From assembly GCA_002509325.1 (NCBI GenBank), contig DADO01000234.1, positions 1 through 18,210 on the forward strand: DNA of 18,210 nucleotides, in the 5' to 3' direction. A program made the translations under genes and the position numbers. Origin of the DNA: Methanosarcina sp. UBA402. Its GTDB lineage: Archaea; Halobacteriota; Methanosarcinia; Methanosarcinales; Methanosarcinaceae. Shown here in pieces: positions 13,054 through 18,210 of this stretch; position 1 is the first letter of the stretch; the number at the start of each line of letters is the position of its first letter. Under the pieces are notes generated by a model, which was given only the letters and a program-made list of their open reading frames with translations, was not told the origin of the DNA and made no database searches.

Positions 13054-14136
13054 GTGAATTATAGAAAGCTCTGTAGGTTCGCACTTGTATTCTTTCTCGT
13101 AATAGTGTTTCAAGGAAATGCAATTGCGGCCACGATTCACGGGACAGCTTACGAGTGGTATACTTTCAAGCCTCTTAATAATACAGTTGTAGAGATTAAT
13201 TCTACCCCTGAGCAGAACTTTATTGCAACGGATTCTGAGTACTCTTTTAATCTCACTCCCGGAACCTATGCGATAAATGCCAGTTATTTTGAAGGAAACA
13301 GGGTTATTTACAAAGCTCAGGAAGTTGTTGTGATTTCAGATGAAGGAGAGTATGTACATGATCTTCTCCTGTTTCCACCCTATGATGATGAGGGGCTTTT
13401 GAACCAGGATGAAGTTGAAATCTTTGACCTGGGTTATGAAGAAACAGATCCTGTGTCTCAACCAGATTCTCAATATATCTTTTTAGCTCCTGCTTTTCTG
13501 GCTCTCATAATTCTGCTGCTGGCTGGGTACTTTTTAAAAAAGAGGCACGAAAAATCGGAAACTTTCTTTTATTCTGAAGGAGACCGAGAATCATACTTGC
13601 AGCAGCCTGAAAGCCCAAAAATTGATACAGAGTTTTCTGATGAGGCTACAACCGGTTCAGCAGACAACTTTATTGGAAGCTCGGAAGCCTACTCTGAGCA
13701 GTTTGATCAAAAACCAGAAGTAATTCCTGACACTGACAAATCTTTACAGCAGAGGAGCAAGCCTGAAGAAGAGATTCATAAACCAAAAGAAGAGACTCTG
13801 GATACTCCAGATGATACTCCAGATGATACTAAGGATTCTTATTTTCATAATGAAGACTCGAATAAGTCGAGTCCTGAAGCTCCGAAACACTCAAAGCACA
13901 ACCTCCCTGATGACCTCAAGGAACTTTTGGAGCTGATCCGAGCTAGCGGAAATCGAATCACACAGAGAGAACTTAGAAAAAAATCCCCCTATTCCGAGTC
14001 CAAAGTCAGTCTTATGCTTTCGGACCTTGAGGAGCGTGGGCTCATTGAGAAATTCAAAAAAGGAAGGGGAAATATAATCCGTATTCCGGACATGCATATA
14101 TTAAAGCAAAAGGAACGCGAAAGCAAGAAGAAATAA
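13054..14136 (+). CDS. Membrane-anchored winged-helix regulator with extracellular sensor domain
   Basis: The 360-residue protein has a signal sequence (1-26), an extracytoplasmic beta-rich domain at about 27-110 that resembles carboxypeptidase-regulatory-like repeats (IHGTAYEWYTFKPLNNTVVEI...TPGTYAINASY), one transmembrane helix (141-161), a long acidic linker with DTPD repeats, and a C-terminal winged helix (about 284-350: LPDDLKELLELIRASG, ITQRELRKKSPYSESKVSLMLSDLEERGLIEK). This is the COG2512-type plan for one-component transmembrane regulators in methanogens. The outer domain could sense an envelope or surface ligand and the inner one bind DNA. GTG 13054 is the only sensible start. It is divergent from the QQEK-repeat gene, its likely target. 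Confidence 0.8.
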   Translation: MNYRKLCRFALVFFLVIVFQGNAIAATIHGTAYEWYTFKPLNNTVVEINSTPEQNFIATDSEYSFNLTPGTYAINASYFEGNRVIYKAQEVVVISDEGEYVHDLLLFPPYDDEGLLNQDEVEIFDLGYEETDPVSQPDSQYIFLAPAFLALIILLLAGYFLKKRHEKSETFFYSEGDRESYLQQPESPKIDTEFSDEATTGSADNFIGSSEAYSEQFDQKPEVIPDTDKSLQQRSKPEEEIHKPKEETLDTPDDTPDDTKDSYFHNEDSNKSSPEAPKHSKHNLPDDLKELLELIRASGNRITQRELRKKSPYSESKVSLMLSDLEERGLIEKFKKGRGNIIRIPDMHILKQKERESKKK

Positions 14137-14227
14137 GTGGATACCACCATATAAGGGTTTTTTGCAGGGCTATAAACAGTAAACTATATAACTTAATTCA
14201 TCTACTAATCAGCAGAAAGGGTTAACA

Positions 14228-14299
14228 ATGTCTGGAGTACGCAGTATGTTTGAATACCTTTTTGATCTCTTAAGCCCTAGGACTGCTTACCAGACATAA
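14228..14299 (+). CDS. Possible 23-residue peptide
   Basis: ATG 14228 opens a 23-codon frame ending TAA at 14297-14299. The peptide has a hydrophobic/aromatic middle (MFEYLFDLLS) between basic residues, so it could form a short amphipathic helix. An AAAGGG sequence lies about seven bases upstream. Frames of this length arise often by chance and no family is known to me, so this is only a candidate. Confidence 0.2.
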   Translation: MSGVRSMFEYLFDLLSPRTAYQT

Positions 14300-14329
14300 T
14301 TGCTTACTGGATATAAGAAGCGTAAGTAT

Positions 14330-14361
14330 GCTACAGCTAATCAGAGCTACAGCTAATCGGA
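14330..14361. repeat. 16-bp tandem duplication
   Basis: GCTACAGCTAATCAGA is followed directly by GCTACAGCTAATCGGA, differing at one position. It is one of two repeat blocks in the spacer before the ACT-protein gene. Confidence 0.6.
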
Positions 14362-14436
14362 ATAATAACAATCAGAGTAACAGGGCATCGCTTTGCGGGA
14401 ATTTAGAAATCAGGTTATAAAAATAGTGTTTAAGAG

Positions 14437-14537
14437 GTTAGATAGCTGGACCAGAACCATAAACTCTGATGTTAGATAGCTGGATCAGAACCATAAACTC
14501 TGATGTTAGATAGCTGACTAGAACCGCATACTCAAAT
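14437..14537. repeat. 34-bp tandem repeat, three copies
   Basis: Units begin GTTAGATAGCTGGA at 14437 and 14471, and GTTAGATAGCTGAC at 14505. The first two differ at one base (ACCAG/ATCAG); the third has diverged by several changes. Units adjoin without unique spacers, so this is a plain tandem array and not a CRISPR. It ends about 100 bases before the ACT-protein gene. Confidence 0.75.
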
Positions 14538-14640
14538 ATATCACTTAAGCCCTGACAGTAAGTTGCTGGATACCAACACCGTAGATTGGTAAATTGTTAA
14601 AAATGCACAAGGGATTATTAAAAAATGTGCGAGGGACAAC

Positions 14641-15144
14641 ATGCGAGTTTCCATGGACATTGAGTTAAAAGATGTACCCGGGCAGATGCTTTTAGCCCTC
14701 CAGCCTCTTTCGGAATGTAAGGCTAACCTTATAACAGTAGTACATCACCATCAGAAAAGAACCCCCAGAAAAACCGTGCCCGTAAAGCTTGTACTTGAAG
14801 CCAGGCCTGAAAGCATTGAAACAATAAAGGCGAAGCTTGAAGAAAACGGGATTAGAGTAGTAAGAGTCGGAGAACACCGTTTCAGGGAAAGCATTAACGT
14901 AGTGCTCATAGGGCATGTGGTTCATACCGGGATCCGGGATACGATTGATGAGATTGACAGGACAGGCTATGCTGAGGTTGTGGATCTTTCCCTTTCCATG
15001 CCAGGTATCAATATGCTTTCTTCAGCCCTCATGAAAATCGATGCTGTGAGTAAAGAGGATCTGCAGAAAGCGCTAACCATCCTCAAAGAAGTCTCAACAA
15101 AAAAAAACCTGCTTATGGTCCTTCCAATCGATATCCAGGCCTGA
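14641..15144 (+). CDS. ACT-domain amino-acid-binding regulatory protein
   Basis: The 167-residue protein starts with an ACT-type fold (MDIELKDVPGQMLLALQPLSECKANLITVVHHH) containing the typical D-x-P-G-x-L-like turn. A second half, from about residue 85 (INVVLIGHVVHTGIRDTIDEIDRTGYAEVVDLSLSMPG), looks like another ACT-like domain. ACT domains bind amino acids and control enzymes of their own pathways. It lies 26 bases upstream of homoserine dehydrogenase, which here lacks its own ACT domain, so this protein is likely the separate regulatory subunit or feedback sensor for threonine. ATG 14641 follows GAGGG. The partnership is inferred from gene order. Confidence 0.8.
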   Translation: MRVSMDIELKDVPGQMLLALQPLSECKANLITVVHHHQKRTPRKTVPVKLVLEARPESIETIKAKLEENGIRVVRVGEHRFRESINVVLIGHVVHTGIRDTIDEIDRTGYAEVVDLSLSMPGINMLSSALMKIDAVSKEDLQKALTILKEVSTKKNLLMVLPIDIQA

Positions 15145-15170
15145 AAAATAGTATTAGGAGATTTGAAAAC

Positions 15171-16166
15171 ATGAAAACAGTGTACTGTTCCATTCTCGGG
15201 TTCGGTGCAATCGGACAGGGTGTGGCCGAAATACTCCTTATGAAAAAAGAGTACCTTGAAAGTATCGGGCTGGAAGTAAAAGTGGTTGCCATTGTGGACT
15301 CAAAAGGCGCTACTGTTAATCCTGAAGGCGTGGACCTTGCTGACTGCCTTGCCAGGAAGAAAAAAAGTGGAACCGTAGCTCTTGAGAAAATCTCCGGAGT
15401 CGAGGCCATTCAATCCGTATCCCATGAACTGGTAATCGAGACCACTCCTACAAATATACAAACCGGCGGAGCAGGTCTGCAAAATATGCTTGCAGCCTTC
15501 CAGACCGGAAAAGACGTTATTACTTCTAACAAAGGACCTCTTACCCTTAAGTACAGGGAACTCATGGAAACCGCAAAGGCAGCAGGCTCACATTTCAGGT
15601 TCGAAGCGACTGTCGGCGGTTCAATGCCTATTATCAATCTGTCAAATGAGGTGCTTGCAGGAAATAAAGTTAAAAGCATTAAAGGAATCCTGAATGGGAC
15701 CTGTAATTATATCCTGACAAGAATGCTGGAGGAAAGGGCAAGCTACAATGATATTCTTGCCGAAGCCATGCAGCTTGGAATTGCTGAAACCGATCCCACT
15801 TATGATGTGGAAGGAATTGATACCGCCTGCAAACTTGTAATTCTTGCCAACGCGGTTTTTGGACTTGATGCCACTTATAACGATGTCGAAGTTACAGGAA
15901 TCACGAAAGTCACGCCTGAAGCCCTTGAGATGGCTTATGAAAGAGGGCATGTGATCAAACTCATAGGGGAAGTCAGCAGGGAAAGAATTCATGTAGCCCC
16001 CAGGCTTGTACCTATTAACCATCCCCTTGCAGTCGGGGGAACCCTGAATGTGGCGTCGGTAGATACCGAACTTGCAGGAGAAATTACGGTTACGGGTAAG
16101 GGTGCAGGCCCAATTGAGACCTCAAGTGCGATTCTCAGCGATCTGATTGCAATTTACGGGAACTGA
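15171..16166 (+). CDS. hom: Homoserine dehydrogenase
   Basis: The 331-residue enzyme reduces L-aspartate semialdehyde to L-homoserine with NAD(P)H, the branch point to threonine and methionine. The N-terminal Rossmann motif is G10-F-G12-A-I-G15-Q-G. N120-K121 in TSNKGPL, GGSMPI, and GILNGTCNYIL mark the substrate region, and D208-P-T-Y-D-V-E-G-I-D-x3-K221 is the catalytic signature with Lys221. The length is that of the short form without a C-terminal ACT domain; the preceding gene supplies ACT domains. GGAG lies about ten bases before ATG 15171. With 26 bases between them the two genes form an operon. The ligase gene follows after 64 bases and may be co-transcribed. Confidence 0.94.
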   Translation: MKTVYCSILGFGAIGQGVAEILLMKKEYLESIGLEVKVVAIVDSKGATVNPEGVDLADCLARKKKSGTVALEKISGVEAIQSVSHELVIETTPTNIQTGGAGLQNMLAAFQTGKDVITSNKGPLTLKYRELMETAKAAGSHFRFEATVGGSMPIINLSNEVLAGNKVKSIKGILNGTCNYILTRMLEERASYNDILAEAMQLGIAETDPTYDVEGIDTACKLVILANAVFGLDATYNDVEVTGITKVTPEALEMAYERGHVIKLIGEVSRERIHVAPRLVPINHPLAVGGTLNVASVDTELAGEITVTGKGAGPIETSSAILSDLIAIYGN

Positions 16167-16230
16167 TTGGTTAAGAATTCAGGTTTTGCCCGAATTCGGA
16201 AAAAAATAAAATTAAAAAGTTGCGTGGATT

Positions 16231-17937
16231 ATGACAAGTTTCAGGGAATTTGCAGAAACCTGCCAGGCGATTGAAAAAATCTCGGGTACTATTGATACTA
16301 CAAACCGGGTTGCTGACCTTCTTAAAAAGGTTGACATAGAAGAGCTGCCCACTACAACTCATTTTATAATGAGCAAGGTTTTTCCTGCCTGGAGTGGAAA
16401 GCAACTGGGAATTGGCACAAGCTTGCTATATACTTCGCTCTCCAGAGCCTCGGGAATGCCTGTAAAAAACATACAAACTCTTATCCGGACTACAGGAGAT
16501 ATTGGAGATACCGCCCTTCTTATACTCAAGGAAAAAAGGAAAAATCAGGTTACTTTTTCTTCTTTTCTCGAAGAATCCCCCGAATTTTCAATAATGGAAG
16601 TTTATAACCGCTTCAAAATCGCTTCCGAAGCCTCGGGGAAAGGTTCTCAGGAAATTAAGATAAGAAACCTTCAGTTTCTCTTCAACTCCTCGACTCCAAG
16701 AGAAGCTAAGTATATCGCTAGACTTGCGCTTGAGGAGCTCCGTATAGGCGTTGGGGAAGGGGTTGTAAGGGATGCAATTGCAAAAGCTTTCTCTGTACCT
16801 GCGGATGTGGTTGAGCACGCCTTTATGGTTACGAATGACCTAGGGATAGTCGCTGCAACTGCAAAAGAAGGCGGGTTGGAAGCCCTAGAACGTCTCGGAA
16901 TTGAAATCAACCGCCCGATAAAAATGATGCTCTCGCAGATCAGTCCTGACATAGATGCCGATATAAGGGATATGAAAGAGGTTGCAATTGAATGGAAATT
17001 CGATGGGGCAAGAGTCCAGGTCCATAAGGATGGAGATTCAGTTACGCTTTTTTCACGAAAGCTTGAAAATGTCACAGATTCCCTCCCTGACCTTGTAGAG
17101 ATAGTCCGCAAGCATGTGAAGGCTGAGTCTGCAATCCTTGACGGAGAAGCCGTCGCAGTGGACGAAGACGGTAAGCCCAGGGCATTTCAGGAGATTCTTA
17201 AACGTTTCCGGCGCAAGTACAATGTGGAGGAAAAGGCTCTTAGTATACCTATTCAGCTTAACCTTTTTGACATCATGTACTTAAATGGCAAAACCCTTAT
17301 TGATCTGCCTTTGTTTGAGCGTCGAAAGTTACTTGAATCCTGCGTGGAAAGCTCGGTTGAGAATTCAAAATCCATCAGTGTGGACAAACAGATAATAACC
17401 GGAGATATCGAGGTTATAGAACAGATCTACAGGGAAGCCTTAGAAGCCGGGCACGAAGGCCTCATGGTCAAAAATCCGAACTCGCTTTATTCCCCTGGCA
17501 AGCGCGGCAAAAATTGGCTTAAGAAAAAGCCTCTTATGGAAACCCTCGATCTTGTAGTGGTTGGAGCGGAATGGGGCTTTGGAAGGCGTGCAAATCTCAT
17601 AGGCTCTTACACGGTTGCCTGTTATGACCCCAAAAGTTTGCGTTTTCTCCAGATCGGAAAAGTGGGTACTGGCCTGACCGATGAACAGCTTAATGAGCTC
17701 ACAGAGATGCTTTCCGGGCTCATGGAAGGCGGAGAAGCAGGCGGAGTGTTTGCAATCAGGCCGAAAATAGTCCTGGAAATTGCCTTTGAGGAAATCCAGA
17801 AAAGCCCAAATTATAACTCAGGTTTTGCACTGCGTTTCCCGCGCTTTGTCCGCATAAGAAACGATAAAGACCCAGACGAAGCGGATACAATCCATAGGAT
17901 CGGAAAGGTATATAGTCAGCAGTTGAAAAGGCTTTAA
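16231..17937 (+). CDS. lig: ATP-dependent DNA ligase (archaeal type)
   Basis: The 568-residue ligase seals nicks in replication and repair through an enzyme-AMP intermediate. Residues 1 to about 215 form the helical DNA-binding domain. The nucleotidyltransferase core has motif I E-W-K256-F-D-G-A-R with the adenylated lysine K256, motif III D304-G-E306 in LDGEAVAVDEDG, motif IIIa LFDIMYLNG, motif IV EGLMVK414NP and motif V NWLKKKP (K431-K433). The C-terminal OB-fold domain begins near LDLVVVGAEWGFG. Length and motif order are normal for archaeal replicative ligases. ATG 16231 fits the family N terminus; only a weak GTGG precedes it. A strong hairpin follows the stop. Confidence 0.95.
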   Translation: MTSFREFAETCQAIEKISGTIDTTNRVADLLKKVDIEELPTTTHFIMSKVFPAWSGKQLGIGTSLLYTSLSRASGMPVKNIQTLIRTTGDIGDTALLILKEKRKNQVTFSSFLEESPEFSIMEVYNRFKIASEASGKGSQEIKIRNLQFLFNSSTPREAKYIARLALEELRIGVGEGVVRDAIAKAFSVPADVVEHAFMVTNDLGIVAATAKEGGLEALERLGIEINRPIKMMLSQISPDIDADIRDMKEVAIEWKFDGARVQVHKDGDSVTLFSRKLENVTDSLPDLVEIVRKHVKAESAILDGEAVAVDEDGKPRAFQEILKRFRRKYNVEEKALSIPIQLNLFDIMYLNGKTLIDLPLFERRKLLESCVESSVENSKSISVDKQIITGDIEVIEQIYREALEAGHEGLMVKNPNSLYSPGKRGKNWLKKKPLMETLDLVVVGAEWGFGRRANLIGSYTVACYDPKSLRFLQIGKVGTGLTDEQLNELTEMLSGLMEGGEAGGVFAIRPKIVLEIAFEEIQKSPNYNSGFALRFPRFVRIRNDKDPDEADTIHRIGKVYSQQLKRL

Positions 17938-17942
17938 CGTGT

Positions 17943-17998
17943 TATGTGGCTATCGCTTCCGTTTTACGGCGGCCACATTACATTTTAAATATTTTTTC
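17943..17998 (+). terminator. Terminator hairpin after the DNA ligase gene
   Basis: ATGTGGC (17944-17950) pairs with GCCACAT (17972-17978) and an inner CCGT-TTT-ACGG hairpin (17959-17969) stacks inside it. The downstream sequence is rich in T (ATTTTTTC). It begins six bases after the ligase stop. Confidence 0.65.
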
Positions 17999-18091
17999 AA
18001 TATAGTTTAAAGCTTTTATCTTCTCTGTCTTTAAAGTATAGGCTTATTTTCCTGCTTATTGTGAAACGTTCCAGCTAAATGCGGTAACTTT

Positions 18092-18210
18092 TTAATATTT
18101 AAGATTGTCTAGGCTTACGATCAAAACTTTCTCATTTATTTCGAGTTCATTTTTTATTCTGACTGCATCTTTTTCTGGAATCCAATAATTTGGTACTCCC
18201 GTAGTATTCG
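18092..18210 (-). CDS. C-terminal fragment of an unknown gene (right edge)
   Basis: On the minus strand a frame enters from the window edge and stays open for 39 codons to a TAA at 18092-18094. The translation reads like real protein: GVPNYWIPEKDAVRI, then KVLIVSLDNLKY at the end, with alternating hydrophobic and charged residues. I do not recognise the family. The gene would converge on the ligase, with the hairpin at 17943-17998 between the two stops. The start and most of the gene lie outside the window. Confidence 0.5.
   Translation of the reverse strand, partial: NTTGVPNYWIPEKDAVRIKNELEINEKVLIVSLDNLKY

Larger units (their letters stand above)
14137..14640. other. 504-base spacer with repeats and one tiny reading frame
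   Basis: No convincing gene is seen. The spacer holds a 23-codon frame at 14228-14299, a 16-bp tandem duplication (14330-14361) and a 34-bp tandem triplication (14437-14537), listed separately. The ribosome binding site of the ACT-protein gene (GAGGG at 14631-14635) closes it. Confidence 0.5.

Noticed and set aside
14437..14537. 34-bp repeats considered as a CRISPR array
   Set aside because: Units adjoin without unique spacers and there are no cas genes nearby.
16167..16230. GAATTC...GAATTC inverted repeat between homoserine dehydrogenase and ligase as a terminator
   Set aside because: The stem is short, is followed by A-rich and not T-rich sequence on the coding strand, and EcoRI-type sites are self-palindromic by chance.

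Overview
The window looks like chromosomal DNA of a methanogenic archaeon, most likely a Methanosarcina or close relative. This is an inference from gene content and style, since no search could be run. The supporting signs are an ATP-dependent DNA ligase of archaeal type, a CooC-type maturation ATPase, a COG2512-type membrane-anchored winged-helix regulator, AT-rich spacers with TATA-like boxes, strong GGAGG-type ribosome binding sites and long intergenic regions with short tandem repeats. No tRNA, rRNA, CRISPR array or intact insertion sequence was seen.

Layout. 1-960: an AT-rich left edge with a possible gene tail, then a membrane-anchored endonuclease related to Holliday junction resolvases. 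1100-3700: a small YHS metal-binding protein, a D-2-hydroxyacid dehydrogenase, a 540-base spacer with a structured GC-rich patch, two one-domain HMA metallochaperones, and a broken copy of the 5' end of the copper ATPase gene. 3822-5762: an HxlR-type regulator divergent from a CooC-like ATPase and a flavin reductase-like protein. 6015-8918: a copper-exporting P1B-ATPase with three HMA domains. 8919-10400: 44-bp tandem repeats, a two-helix membrane protein, and rubrerythrin and Hsp20 genes on the minus strand. 10430-11537: a 22-bp-period repeat array, a phasin-like coiled-coil protein and a small lipoprotein. 11755-14136: a secreted coiled-coil protein with a QQEK repeat, divergent from a membrane-anchored winged-helix regulator. 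14137-14640: a 500-base spacer with 16-bp and 34-bp tandem repeats. 14641-17937: ACT-domain protein, homoserine dehydrogenase and ATP-dependent DNA ligase, followed by a terminator hairpin and the tail of a convergent partial gene.

How it fits together. The left half is dominated by metal handling: YHS, two HMA chaperones and the copper ATPase could pass soft metal ions to an exporter, while the HxlR/CooC/flavin reductase group looks like an inducible metal- or redox-linked module. Rubrerythrin and Hsp20 add oxidative and protein-folding stress functions. The ACT protein and homoserine dehydrogenase form a likely two-gene operon in the threonine/methionine branch of the aspartate pathway.

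The most striking observation is a hidden duplication. The block 3253-3700 (promoter, HMA gene, broken start of copA) is homologous to 5857-6100 (same promoter type, in-frame-deleted HMA remnant, intact copA). Each copy has lost a different half. A second oddity is that the two smallest metal-binding proteins appear to use ATA as start codon, each 8 nt after a strong Shine-Dalgarno sequence. A third is a pair of palindromes between the QQEK protein and its divergent membrane regulator.
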